Assembly: GCA_030141605.1 (NCBI GenBank)
Contig: JAQGDQ010000316.1
Coordinates: 163,501 to 227,500, forward strand
Direction of reading: 5' to 3'
Length of the DNA stretch: 64,000 bases
From: Tubiluchus corallicola
Taxonomy: Eukaryota; Priapulida; Priapulimorpha; Priapulimorphida; Tubiluchidae
The notes under the pieces: generated by a model
What the model was told of the DNA's origin: nothing
The model's database searches: none
What the model saw: only the letters and a program-made list of their open reading frames with translations
Part shown: positions 46,501 through 56,680 of the stretch, piece by piece
Numbering within the stretch: the stretch's first letter is position 1
Layout of the letters: every line of letters starts with the position of its first letter
Position numbers and translations under genes: made by a program

Positions 46501-48306
46501 CAAAATGGGGTAGAATATTAGAAATCATCGCGTTTTTCTTAATACTTACAGTTTTAGTTGTTGCTGTGTAAAAAAAACCACGACAGCATTAATGGCTGAG
46601 CATTTGAAATGGTGTCTAGGCGTTTTGTTCTTGACACCACTCAGAAAGTACTATTGTGCCGTTCTAAGCAGGTTAATCACCTTTCTAACCAGCCTTTTCA
46701 CAGTTCCTGCAATTGAGGATGATCGTGATTAGGTCAAAGGTTAAATGTTCCAGACAATACATTTGTGTATGCTCGACAACGCCGCACAGCCAAGTTATTA
46801 TGCCTTTTTCTTCCAAGCAGGACCCTCACTTCTTGCACAGATCAAAACATCATTAAGTAAATGTCACGTAAAACAACTAATGCTACTGAACTGAGCAGCA
46901 GCAGCTTTGCTTTACCCACATATCACTTGGCGGGAGTAGTTAAACCATATTGCTGTGGAACAGTTGACCTTTGACGCACAGCGCGTGCGCACAATGAAAC
47001 TGTAAAAAGCCTTGCTACCTCTAATACCATTTTTCCAACCCATGTTGTTGTTGTGTCCAACGTTGATTAGAGATGTAGGGATGCACTCCTAATACTTTTC
47101 AGACTAAAAGAACGCCAGAAGACATAGCAGTAAACGAGACACCAGAAGGGGTAAAGGCAGATGCCAGTAAATTGAAGAACGAAGGGATACAGGGAAATAT
47201 CGACTGTTTATTTGCAACCAGGTCCCATTTGCACATGCGCCAAGTTTTTGATGTTTATTACATAATTGCATACAGGACAATTGATCACAACATTAGAAAG
47301 GAAACTGGTGGAGGATCATATTGCCGGCATCTTTTGGATATGGGTATGTGTTTATTTAGAATACATATATATTATTACGAAGGCAGATTTTGACTAACCC
47401 TATAATGTTAATAATGGGTATGGTCGAGAAGCCCAGTAATGTAAAAGTATCTGTATAAAACAGAATGCATGCCGTAATTTGACGACTCCAACCTGGCCTT
47501 TCTGTCTGTAAGGGTGAATGCTGTAGGTATGCTAATTTTTACACAGAAGTCTGTTCACATGTCATGGAGCTACTGGTTGTGCATTAAAGTTTATTTTACA
47601 TTCGTATACTTTTTACTTTTCTCGTCTGCCGTAGTATTTCATAACTTGTATGCCGCTCTATACATTCTGAGATGGAACCGCGCAGTGGATCCCGGATCCG
47701 TTACACTGGTGTCAGAAGTGGGATCCGAAATTATCGCCTAGAATGAAACCCGGATCCGTTGCAATATATATTGTGATGCTGTCTATGATAACAAATATTC
47801 ATAATTTACTACGTGTCTTAACTAAAGAAAATTATAAAAAAAGAAAAGAAAGAAAATAAAGAAAAATGAAACACTTAGCAACAGTTTATAGCTGACACTT
47901 ACGCGTGGAGTCGAAATGCAAACCAAAGGGGTTAAAGCAAAAATTACTGAATCACGACTGACTTAATAACAGCAACCAAGAAGAGAAAAACAAAATGAAA
48001 CCGAAGCCGAACATGGCCGAGAACGCACTGCCCTCGAATCTACGAGAACAGGTTACACGCTCGAGAAAATTGGCCTAGAAAACTGAGCTCTGATTGGGCC
48101 ACGCAATTTTACATTCAATAAACTACATCAACCACGCAATCAACATTCATTTTCACGAAGCCCGTGGTTTCCGAGGCGGTTTAATCCTGCGACCCGCCAC
48201 CATATATTCTAACACAACCATTAACTGTCAAACAAAGAGAAAAATAAAAATGACACAAAATTTCATTGGCACCACCCTCTCCCCCTCTCTCTCTCTCTCT
48301 CTCTGC

Positions 48307-48342
<36 letters not shown>

Positions 48343-48386
48343 GCCACTCTCTGCCATTCTCTCTCTGCCACTCTCTCTCTCTGTCG

Positions 48387-48461
<75 letters not shown>

Positions 48462-51400
48462 CTCTCGCTCTCTCGCTCTCTCGCTCTCTCTCACTCTCTC
48501 GCTCTCTCGCTCTCTCACTCACTCTCTCTCTCTCTCTCTCGCTCTCTCGCTCTCTCACTCTGCCAAGATATCGCACAGCAATGTTGTGATAAATTGTACG
48601 ATTGGTGCCAAAAGTGGAGGCAAATTTTAAATTTTGATACAAACAAGACTGAGGCTATTATATTTGGTAATGTAAATGAAAATACAATACCATCGCTAAA
48701 AATTGTGCAAAAGTCGATAAGTTATGTAAATGATACTAAATCGGTGAGTAACTGTCGACAAACAAATAAGTTTTGATAAACATGTTGCTAAAATTAGACA
48801 AAAAGCTTGGAAAAAGTGGCACAACATTAAACAGTTATCCTTTAAGTATAAAGGTATGAAAATGTCCACCATTTTAAAGCTGTTTGAAACAATTGTTGTA
48901 CCTACCGTCTTCTATGGGTCAATTGCCTGGATGGTCAAAAAGCATAGTTATTTTGAAGACCTGTGGTATGATGTTGTCAAAACAGCAGCGGGTGTAGGTT
49001 ACAATCCTAGCAAAAATGAAATCCAGCATATTTGTGGCGTCCCTCCCATTGATGGAACGTATGATAATATATGTAGTAAATTTATGTTAAAAGTGTTGGC
49101 TAATCCAGAAAATGATCTACTTAGGAAGGAAATAGCTCTATGTGAAACCATGCCAATGAATGCTAGATAGTGTGTGCATCCTGTAAAAATTCACCTGGCA
49201 ACTACCAAGTCTTTCTTGAAGATTAATATAGGCAAAAGGATGGCTCGAAATTTTTAACAACCCAATGGGAAAGAAGATTTTATTATTGTACCCAAATAGC
49301 AAATTTACCACAAGATAGACCTACACCTATGTTAACGCCGCTGTGTCTATCACTAACGCATTACGAAAGGCTTATTGAAACAACTGCATTAAACTTACTT
49401 TTAAATAGAGGAACTAAATCATTTCGGTATAGAATAGGTGAACAAAATACAGATTGCTGTCATTGTAACAATGCAACTCCTCAAAAACACCAGAACACAT
49501 ATTTGACTGTGATTTGGTAGACCATCAGTTTCGAATAAATTTAAGACAAGTTCTGCCCTCAGCCAACATAAGCGAGTTTTATCTGAAAATAGATAAAGAT
49601 GTAAATATTGTTAGAGATGTTGTGTGGAAAAAATTGTTATAAATTCATTCAAATTGTATTTACAGAAAAACATGTACTGAGTTAATCGTTATATAAATTA
49701 TAGTGTAAAATATGTATATATTTTAAATTTATTCTTAATAGGTGTTGTGAAAGCTAAAATTGTGGTTTTGATGTACATATGTAAAAGTTCTGTAAAAGTT
49801 AGAAAACTGAAACACTACTAGTAGAACATGTATGTACAAAACTGGCATTATGTATATTATTGTTATCGTACAATTGAAAATTCGTGCTAATAATTTTGCT
49901 CTGTGTTGCTCTGAATGTTCAAATGGCCCAATAAGAACATACATATTATTAAATATGAAGTATTAATAATATTAATATTAATTAAATAAGTTAAATATTA
50001 TTTTCGACATTTTTCAGAATAATGATATTAATGCGACGAATGTTTTATAGCATGACGTTAAGCGAGGACGATTGTGTTCTACACATACGCAACGAGCAAT
50101 TTACGTATTGACTTTTAAGAGATTTAGCTTTCTAATAACGTTTGGCATAAGAAGGAGTATTGTAGTTTTACCGTATATACTCGCATATAAGCCGAATTTA
50201 GAACTATAAAATACAATACTGAAATCAGGAGGTCGACTTATATGCGCATGAAACAAAATGAACACAAGGGCAGACACTAATGCCAATTTTCCAGCCACAC
50301 ATTTTCATCGCTATCTGACTCTTTATTTGGTTGTGTGTCACCAGTGGTTTATTGGAGGGGGATCATGGGGGATCGCCGTCCACCCACTTTTTTTTTAGAA
50401 AAAATTCACATTTCAACAAATGTCTGCTTTTTGTATTCATTAGATAAAAAATATTAAAAATGTATACGGGTTTAATATTAAATCTACTTGTTTTCATTTT
50501 TTCAAAAAACGGTTTTAAATAATGTCAATTTCTTTCAAATTTGTGAATGTAAAATGGTAAGTCTTGAGACTAGCCGTCCACCTACTTTTTATTTAGCAAT
50601 ACACCACTGTGTGTCACCAGTTGCGAGCCGTAACCAAGCTAGAGCTAGTGGTGAAGCCGACGTCATCAGCCAATTGGTAGGCAGCGCGTGGGGAGACGAG
50701 GGTCACGTGGCTTATAGAGGAACATATTGGTGTACACGTTTTCTGAACAGACACTCTATAAGTTTGAGACAGAGAACGAAAATTGCACAAAAATTGCCAT
50801 CACAATATGAACATAAACTTTTGGGTTTTCAAAAGTATGTTATTGATCAAAGAAAGGCTGGTGACTTCCCTCTCTGCAGAATTGGCAACATGGATGAGAC
50901 AAGTTGATGGTCAGCTTATATACGGGTTTTTGCAAAAACTGGCCATTTTAAAGCAGTTTTAGGGGGTCGGCTTATATGCAATGTAGGCCTATATGCGAGT
51001 ATATACGGGCTATTAGGTCTCAGTAAATAGCCAGTTCTCCGGTCACCGTAGTTGACAGAATGATTGTTGACTCATTGCTTTAGGTAGGATAGCCGAGTGG
51101 CTTAGGTTTCAGATTACATAGCTTTGTCACATTGCTCATGAATTCAATTTTGTAGTTGCAATCGTGCAAGACAAAGACTATTATTTTGCAAGAAGACTAA
51201 AGGCTTGTATGAGAGGAGCAGGCACTGATGAAGACGGGATTCTTCGAATTATAGTGTCACGATGTGAAAAGGACATTTTGTCGATAAGGAAGTATTATGA
51301 CAAGACCTACGGTTCTCTGATAGCAGATATTGAGGTACGAATTACATATGTAAATAAGGTGTGATGACTCTAGTACATTTGAGCGAGATGAACAGCTGCG

Positions 51401-53326
51401 TGTGCTTCACGACTGAAGTTAAGCAATGCTAAATCTGGTCAGTGATGGTTCGTGACTGTTTGGATTTAATATGTAGAAATTTGCAAACTATTTTTATATT
51501 TATAACCTTTTATATTGTTGTCTTTTGATCAACTGGAACTTGCATGCCTGAGAGAATAAAGCTCTAATCACATGACCCGACTTACAAGTTCCTATTGGAA
51601 GGTACATTAAATTCATGCATACAGACCATAAATGGAAAGGTCACCTATACTCTACAGACTACTAGTTAAACCAAAATCAAAGCCTACTTGGCTTCGTTGA
51701 TAGCACAATAAAGATTATTGGTTTACAGAAAGCTGTGTTGTAATGTTATAATTTTTCTCTATTTAAATTTGATTAAGAGAGTTAGAACCAGAAATAAAGC
51801 ATGAAATTAACAATCTAATTACTCTGATTAATGACTATTTCTAAAAGCAAAAGGAAACAATATTTAGAAAGAAAAAATCGCTCTCTGGCAAACTTTGTAC
51901 AATTAGAGTGTAGATGGCAGCATAGACTAAAGGAGTACTTTAGTGTAATTGACTAACAATTAAATGGATCAGATAATACCACAATCGCGTACTCGGTACA
52001 ATATGCGACATAATACTCATCATACCGATTCCAAATATTTACATCGTTGAGCACATCCAATCGTAGCTATTAAAGCACTTTTGCAGCAAGTCTAATGTTC
52101 ATCTTCTGAATTCAAATAATATTCTTGGCAAAACTATGGTTTTGGTAGCACTTTCTTATTGGATCCTGGATTCCAAATGATAATCTGCGAGTAGCTGGAT
52201 TGTCACTAAGCCCCTAACATGGTAAACTGTGAAGTTGGTGAAATGGTCAAAGGATGCGTTTTTGCATGTATGGTAGCCGGATAATGCTAGATGATTTTTT
52301 AGTATTTTTCTAAAAACGGGTCACATGATATGGAAGAAGTTGTTAAAACAGGGTCACATAAATAATTTACTAAAATACAAAATGTAAGAGTAAGGGGCAA
52401 AATGGCTTTGTCACTCAACTGCTCTTGCAGTATTTGACTGGGAACTTTGCAGTCATTCACTCATGTTGCTGTTACACGTTGTGAAAGATATTTGTGAAGT
52501 TGAAATGGAACACTTGTAGAAAACAACTAAACACTAGATTGCATGTTTGCACAAAAACTGAAACACGTTTATTGCACTAAATACACAGTAAAATGCACAA
52601 GTAAAATGATGAACACAACTGCTGCACAGCACTGAGTGTGTAACAGAGAGACAGTGTGTCCCATGAGTTGCACGACTGCACTGCCTGAGACAGAGAGTGA
52701 CTAGCAGTGAAATCTAGCCAGTTTATATAGGTAGAGAAGTATGCAAAAAATTGGCTTCACATATCTCATTACAGTGAAATAGGGGAGATACAGTGAGTTT
52801 GAATATTCATTGGACCATACAATTGCATTAAGGGGTGAATTGAACTAGTAAATGTTAAAGTAACATATCAATAGATGGCAGCACCTAAATATACAGTTAC
52901 AACTTTCACACACGTGCTTTACAGTTTACGGTAATGTTCATGTTGATGTCCTTGTCATGTTGCAGAAGCTTAAGCCAGGTAAATACTATTCCGTTATCAG
53001 CATGTTTGTGTATATGCTCGCACAGTGGATAATAATTTCTCATAAATTCATTCTTGCTCATGATAACCCGGTAATGAAAGAAAGAAAGAGTGTGCACGCA
53101 CCTGCGTGTGTGCGTGTGTGCTTATGCGTGCGTATGAGAGAAAGAGGGGAAGCGAGAGAAAGAGCGAGGGATACAGAAAAAGGGAATTGGAAAGAAAGAG
53201 TGGGAGACAATAGAAAGGGTTTTATGTATTAAAAAACATTGATGAATTTGTTCATTCACATTTCAGGATGAATACGAAGCAAGCCCGTACAGGAACTGGT
53301 TAATAAAGCTCCTTGGTGGTTATTAG
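35979..53326 (+). CDS. Annexin
   Basis: Eight exons: 35979-36081, 38858-38952, 41953-42072, 43809-43899, 45624-45703, 47103-47343, 51156-51334, 53267-53326; 969 nt, 322 residues plus stop, the usual size for a four-repeat annexin. All introns are GT-AG and in frame. Annexins are cytosolic proteins that bind acidic phospholipid membranes in a calcium-dependent way. Repeat 2 has GPGTDED with an Asp 39 residues later, a proper type 2 calcium loop; repeat 4 has RGAGTDEDG but the capping acidic residue is shifted. Repeats 1 (SGGIYSDE) and 3 (KNEGIQGN) have lost the GxGT loop. The C-terminus SPYRNWLIKLLGGY is typical. A heat-shock element lies 1.2 kb upstream. All large introns carry tandem repeats or transposons. 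Confidence 0.9.
36082..37635. other. Left part of annexin intron 1
   Basis: No gene seen. A G-rich run (ATGGGGGGAGGGTC, about 36340) looks like a polypurine tract but no LTR ends are visible around it. A short GA repeat lies at about 36658-36672. Confidence 0.4.
37636..38713. repeat. 25/26-bp minisatellite with higher-order structure
   Basis: About 42 copies of AAAGACATACTTGTGAAACT plus GATAC, or a one-base-longer form with TTTGTGAAAC. The rare variant CTTTATGAAAC recurs 456 bp apart (38107 and 38563), pointing to a larger repeating block. Because 25 and 26 bp are not multiples of 3, two - strand frames stay open for more than 1 kb; these are not genes. Confidence 0.95.
38858..38952 (+). CDS. 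Annexin exon 2: repeat 1 middle
   Basis: Acceptor TTTGTAG, donor GTAGGT. Encodes YSDELLHLLMNRSHDQRE and LIKETFKIEYPE, the LxxLL-R-S-x-x-Q-R pattern of annexin helix B-C. The calcium loop GxGT is absent. Confidence 0.85.
39085..39660 (+). repeat. CACCAC-rich low-complexity tract
   Basis: Degenerate ACC/CACAC/CACCTACACC units in annexin intron 2. Similar sequence on the opposite strand occurs at 56990-57500. Open frames here have Thr/His/Pro-only composition and are not credible genes. Confidence 0.85.
39780..39900 (+). repeat. CATACA-rich low-complexity tract
   Basis: Alternating purine-pyrimidine CA/TA/GCATA sequence, about 120 bp. Confidence 0.8.
40085..40460 (+). repeat. Dispersed repeat family, copy B
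   Basis: Longest copy of the family. Begins near GCATGCGCACTTGC, includes GTAGAGTGATTTACTAGCAG and AGGCGTTGTCAAGTGTACAC, ends near GGAATAGTGAAAAAGCTTAC. Annexin intron 2. Confidence 0.75.
40950..41900 (+). repeat. 93-bp minisatellite, ten copies
   Basis: Unit contains CAAAGGTATCTAAATCTAAT, CTATAATAGAGCATTTACTA and CAGGTATGTTAATCAGTTTT. One copy has an extra CAAAACAAATT insertion near 41405. It ends about 50 bp before annexin exon 3 and each unit carries a CAGGTATGT donor-like motif. Confidence 0.95.
41953..42072 (+). CDS. Annexin exon 3: end of repeat 1
   Basis: 120 nt, phase 0 at both ends, acceptor CCATTTCAG, donor GTTTGT. Encodes the D-E helices (FVQAMLLDEDIFDA then LIKAVK). It lies about 55 bp after a 93-bp minisatellite. 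Confidence 0.85.
42306..43054 (+). mobile_element. Non-autonomous Helitron in annexin intron 3
   Basis: The 3' end is clear: hairpin CGCAAAATCTTTTGCG at 43026-43041, nine bases, then CTAG at 43051-43054 followed by T, the Helitron signature. The body is much richer in GC than its surroundings. The 5' end is a guess at the composition switch near 42306, where TTCGAGGC follows a TA run. No helicase or Rep coding. Confidence 0.75.
43500..43595 (+). repeat. (TG)n and (GTGC)n microsatellite
   Basis: TG repeat interrupted by a GTGC block. A further AAT/GAT trinucleotide tract lies at about 43653-43694. Confidence 0.95.
43809..43899 (+). CDS. Annexin exon 4: repeat 2 start, intact calcium loop
   Basis: Acceptor TTGCTTAG, donor GTAAGT. 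Encodes GPGTDEDTLIEVLGSKSYES, a standard annexin repeat start. Confidence 0.9.
44085..44412 (+). repeat. 31-bp minisatellite in annexin intron 4
   Basis: About nine copies of TCACTGCTTTCATCATTAAG plus CTGCAGTGATG, some with GCAAAGATG. The flanks on both sides share ATTTTAATTTTGTTTATTCG, so the array expanded inside a longer duplicated block. Confidence 0.9.
44413..45623. other. Rest of annexin intron 4
   Basis: Apart from two more copies of the block flanking the 31-bp array (to about 44510), I see nothing recognisable. Confidence 0.45.
45624..45703 (+). CDS. Annexin exon 5: repeat 2 end
   Basis: 80 nt, acceptor TCTTTTAG, donor GTAAGC. Encodes DIYDLIHDDTSGPLRMLFI; HDDTSG holds the acidic cap of the repeat 2 calcium site. 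Confidence 0.85.
46690..47015 (-). repeat. Dispersed repeat family, copy C (inverted)
   Basis: Its reverse complement contains GTTGTTTTACGTGACATTTA, GCGGCGTTGTCGAGCATACA and GGAACTGTGAAAAGGCTG, matching copies A and B. It lies just upstream of annexin exon 6. Confidence 0.7.
47103..47343 (+). CDS. Annexin exon 6: linker and repeat 3
   Basis: 241 nt, acceptor CTTTTCAG, donor GTATGT. Encodes the 2-3 linker (TKRTPEDIAVNETPEG) and repeat 3, including FATRSHLHMRQVFDVYYIIA. The calcium loop is replaced by KNEGIQGN. Confidence 0.85.
47407..47770 (+). mobile_element. LTR retrotransposon remnant with primer-binding site
   Basis: CGGATCCGTTACA at 47692-47704 is followed by TGGTGTCAGAAGTGGGATCC, an extended tRNA-Leu-type primer-binding site. 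About 30 bases later a second GGATCCGTTGCA ends the similarity. The left LTR border is uncertain (TGTTAATAATG near 47407 is a candidate). No internal coding remains. Confidence 0.5.
48283..48560 (+). repeat. (CT)n microsatellite
   Basis: About 280 bp of CT with CTGCCA, CTCGCT and CTCACT interruptions, directly before the LINE fragment. Arg/Glu and Ser/Leu-only frames here are artefacts. Confidence 0.95.
48566..49645 (+). mobile_element. LINE C-terminal fragment (second family)
   Basis: Starting near 48566: CCDKLYDWCQKWRQILNFD and TNKTEAIIF (RT thumb). After a frame break comes FDKHVAKIRQKAWKKWHNI, and from 48856 an open frame with LFETIVVPTVFYGSIAWMV and LWYDVVKTAAGVGYNPSK. From 49329 comes a C-terminal zinc-knuckle-like CCHCNNATP with TPEHIFDCDL in a shifted frame. 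Broken by several shifts; different from the LINE at 13.6 kb. Confidence 0.75.
50171..51009 (+). mobile_element. pogo/Tigger-like DNA transposon, deleted copy
   Basis: Terminal inverted repeats: CCGTATATACTCGCATATAA at the left, and its complement ending TATATACGG(G) at the right; TA occurs next to both ends. Inside, 50630-50907 encodes VAYRGTYWCTRFLNRHSISL, RTKIAQKLP and IGNMDETS, typical of the CENP-B-like HTH and first DDE Asp of pogo transposases. The frame stops right after MDETS; the rest of the catalytic domain is deleted. Confidence 0.8.
50342..50609. mobile_element. hAT-like MITE nested in the pogo element
   Basis: 268 bp with ends CAGTGGTTTATTG and (complement) CAGTGGTGTATTG, flanked by the perfect 8-bp duplication TGTGTCAC at 50334-50341 and 50610-50617. 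A GCCGTCCACCNACTTTTT motif occurs near each end in the same orientation. Eight-bp duplications with CAGTGG-type ends are typical of hAT elements. Confidence 0.85.
51083..51152 (+). other. tRNA-like relic beside annexin exon 7
   Basis: TAGCCGAGTGGCTTAGG matches a Leu/Ser-type tRNA D-arm (box A). A weak box-B-like TCATGAATTCAATTT follows about 45 bases later. Could be the head of a tRNA-derived SINE or chance similarity. Confidence 0.3.
51156..51334 (+). CDS. Annexin exon 7: repeat 4
   Basis: 179 nt, acceptor TTTTGTAG, donor GTACGA. Encodes YYFARRLKACMRGAGTDEDG and ILRIIVSRCEKDILSIRKYY, a standard repeat 4 start. Confidence 0.9.
51405..51468 (+). pseudogene. 5S rRNA-derived fragment
   Basis: CTGAAGTTAAGCAATGCT, then CTGGTCAGTGATGG and GTGACTGTTTGG follow the order and spacing of the 3' half of animal 5S rRNA (GAAGTTAAGCA, CTGGTTAGT, GGGTGACCGCCTGGG). 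The 5' half is missing, so it is a pseudogene or part of a 5S-derived SINE. Confidence 0.5.
51469..53266. other. Rest of annexin intron 7
   Basis: No element recognised. A purine-rich GAGAGAAAGAG patch lies at about 53140-53210. Confidence 0.4.
53267..53326 (+). CDS. Annexin exon 8: C-terminus
   Basis: 60 nt, acceptor CATTTCAG, stop TAG at 53324-53326. Encodes DEYEASPYRNWLIKLLGGY, the usual annexin terminal helix. Confidence 0.9.
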   Translation, partial: DEYEASPYRNWLIKLLGGY

Positions 53327-53422
53327 CTGCACCACTTGGAGCTAATCCATACGAAAATTCTAACTAAATATATAAAACTTTTGTTATAATTATGAATCAT
53401 CAACTAATGTTAACCAAGTGTT

Positions 53423-53442
53423 AATAAAGAGTGCAAAATAAA
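53423..53442 (+). terminator. Annexin polyadenylation signals
   Basis: Two AATAAA hexamers, at 53423-53428 and 53437-53442, about 100 bp after the stop codon. Confidence 0.75.
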
Positions 53443-53673
53443 ACAAAAGGTTAACATAATTTTCCCTAGATAGTTATTTTATGGTGGACACATAAAAGTT
53501 GTTTGCATTTATTTTGTTATTTGAAGATGCAGTTGTAAAGAGTTATAGACATTTGGTGTTTGTGACTTTGTAAGTAATAAAAATTATACGTAACATTATT
53601 GCGTAACTGAAGATTCAGTTGTAACTTGTTTTACCAGTTTGATGGATGTAACTTTTTAGATCACAGTAGTTAC

Positions 53674-53795
<122 letters not shown>

Positions 53796-54047
53796 TGACA
53801 TCTGCTACAGTGAACCTACAGATCAACTAAGATGATTTTTGTATATAAATAATAATTTTAAGCCTTTGATTACCAGACCAAACCTCATAAGTATGTGAGT
53901 TTAGGGTAATTCTACGTGTAAAAAGAAAATATGCAGCAACTATAATCAATATTAAACAGTACCATTTTCTTTAACTCAGACAAACGTTAATGTTATGCTG
54001 CTAATTGTACACATGGCTGTTGAACATTGCGGTTTTGTTTAATTCAG

Positions 54048-54905
54048 ACATAAAAGAATGTGATGCCACCAGTCCTACTCATGACTGTGATCCTGTCCTT
54101 GATAACTGTTCAAATATTAATGTCAGCTTATTGATTTAACAATTGACGTGAGTAGATGAAATGCTACAGGAATTATTCAGTCAGGTAAAAATGCGGTAAC
54201 ATTCCCAAAACAAGAGTAAAATATGCATGCAATGTATGAATGAACTGGAAATGTGTACTAGAAATATGTGCATGTAAATTGTGCCAAAGTGAGGCAAAAG
54301 TTTTTGTTTAATTTTAATTTAAGGATAAAAGGCAGGGATAAATGTTATGCCTGCCTGAAAGGTAATGCAAAGACGCAAAACTGATCACAGTAAATCTTGA
54401 AAAATGCATACTATACAGAAATAATTTACATGTGTTCTAATTATGCACCTTGAATCAGCGCTATTTGTGAAAAGATAAAGTTTAATGAATCAAAATAAAA
54501 TTGTACAAGTTTCAACTGATAACTGGTTCAAACTTCGCAAACTCTCTGCATAACTATGTGTCGTAACTCTGTGCATTAAAACAAAATAATGTAGTATTCA
54601 TAATCAATCTTTACACGTTAAACTTTGCCATTTTGCTTAACTCACATGTAAATAAACATTATTCTACTAATCCTACTCGTGACCTTGACCTATTCTTTGC
54701 CAACTGCAAAAACAGTAATGGAAGTTTTACATGTCAGTGTATTAATGGAACAATTAATATGAAAGGTTCAACTACTGGAGGAATTATTTATTACAGAAAA
54801 ACAATTAAGCAGTTAATATTAAATTAGGTGTCTACTAACTAATAATTTGAGATAATTTGATGTGAAAGAATGTAATGCCAATTCACGACTATGATCCAAC
54901 CCTCG
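54048..54905 (+). pseudogene. Decayed calcium-binding EGF-like exons
   Basis: Three related relics. At 54048 after an acceptor-like TTAATTCAG: DIKECDATSPTHDCDPVL then DNCSNIN and a stop. At about 54645: NPTRDLDLFFANCKNSNG then SFTCQCINGT, where the first Cys residues are lost. At about 54858: DVKECNANS and a stop. DxxEC ... NC.NxNGSFxCxC is the calcium-binding EGF signature. None is complete, so they are remains of tandem EGF exons. Confidence 0.55.
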
Positions 54906-55464
54906 CGGTTTGTATAGCTAAATAATATAATGTAAATGACATGTGTAAGTTTAATATTCAGTAGTGAAAAGCAGTCATTTGCAGTTTTTCACATTGAAAC
55001 TGCTTTTTCCAGGAGAATTTTCACTAACGTTTGACAAACGTGTGACGGATTAAGGGCAAATGAGTCACATTAGCTAGTTTTAATATCAGTGTAATGTATC
55101 GATTTGATACAAATGCTATAAATTTCTGAAAGGCACGCTTTCATTCTACCACAGAAAGTGAAATGTGCGGCATTATTAAACTTAGAAAACTGATATTAAT
55201 ATTTACAATCCCCTTTTGTGAGGCGGCTGCCTGTTTGTATTCTATGCTATACCCTACCTCAAGCCCCGCGTGTTATAATAATATTGCTTAAATTATCTAT
55301 GACGCGAAATGAAAACCATAGCTCGATGTGAAAATGCCCTGTATGCCCTCTGAATTTATTGTCGTTTTGCGGTTTTATAACTGCTAGAAAATTTTGAAAG
55401 CGCATTTTGTAGTTGAAGTCACTCGATAACAGACGGATTTCGCTGCAATCATTGTGATTAAATT
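54906..55464. other. Spacer before the orphan leader exon
   Basis: AT-rich, no element recognised. It would contain the promoter of the exon at 55465 if that exon is real. Confidence 0.4.
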
Positions 55465-55540
55465 ATGGATAATTTTATAATTGCGGTTATAACAGGAATA
55501 TTTCTGATTTCTGCAAGTGTTACTGCAAATTACACACCAG
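55465..55540 (+). CDS. Orphan signal-peptide exon
   Basis: ATG opens MDNFIIAVITGIFLISASVT then ANYTP, a clear hydrophobic leader with a likely cleavage after SVTA. It runs into a GTATGA donor with one extra base (phase 1), the same arrangement as Ig gene 2 exon 1. No matching downstream exon is seen before the Helitron at 57.8 kb; the gene may continue beyond it, outside the window, or be dead. Confidence 0.45.
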
Positions 55541-55993
55541 GTATGATTTTTTAACTAATAGCAGACTAGGCGTTGTATATATAATGAGTACAAAACAATT
55601 TTAGGTATTCACGAACAAAACTTGAATAGTTATTATGTATTATTTGGCTAACTAACAGAAAAGATCTAAATTTTACCATTTGACTACAAATGGTCATCAG
55701 AAGAAAACAGGAAGAACTAAAAAAAAACTTGTTTGTTAAATATAGTCAGGTTACTTTAATATTTTTTTATTATCTAATTTAATATTTTTTCACTAAAGGT
55801 GTAATAAGCAGTTTAATTATTGCACAAATTAAACCAGTCTTACTTCGAAGGTGTCACTCTGTAAATAAAGTAGAGTTCTAAGCCTAGTGGAGTGTCTTTA
55901 TCTAGGAATTACATTAGATACACTGAGTCTGTCACAGATATGTTATAATGGTTCATTTCTTCACTTTCTTAAGCTGACATTCGGAATCATTGT

Positions 55994-56465
<472 letters not shown>

Positions 56466-56680
56466 TAAAAATGTAAATTTAATAAGATATAAAATGATAT
56501 TAAGATTATAATTATTATTATTATTTATTCGTGAATTTTAGCTTATCTTGCTTGTAACCATTTCATCAAAAACTTAAGCCAAAGGATCGCGCTTCTTCTT
56601 TTTACAATGAAAAAAATCCGTTATTTATTTCTTTTCATTATCTTTTATCTTTATCCATTGTACTCTACTCTGCTTATAAC

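Noticed and set aside
48094-48642. Ser/Leu-rich and Arg/Glu-rich frames
   Set aside because: They are products of a (CT)n microsatellite.
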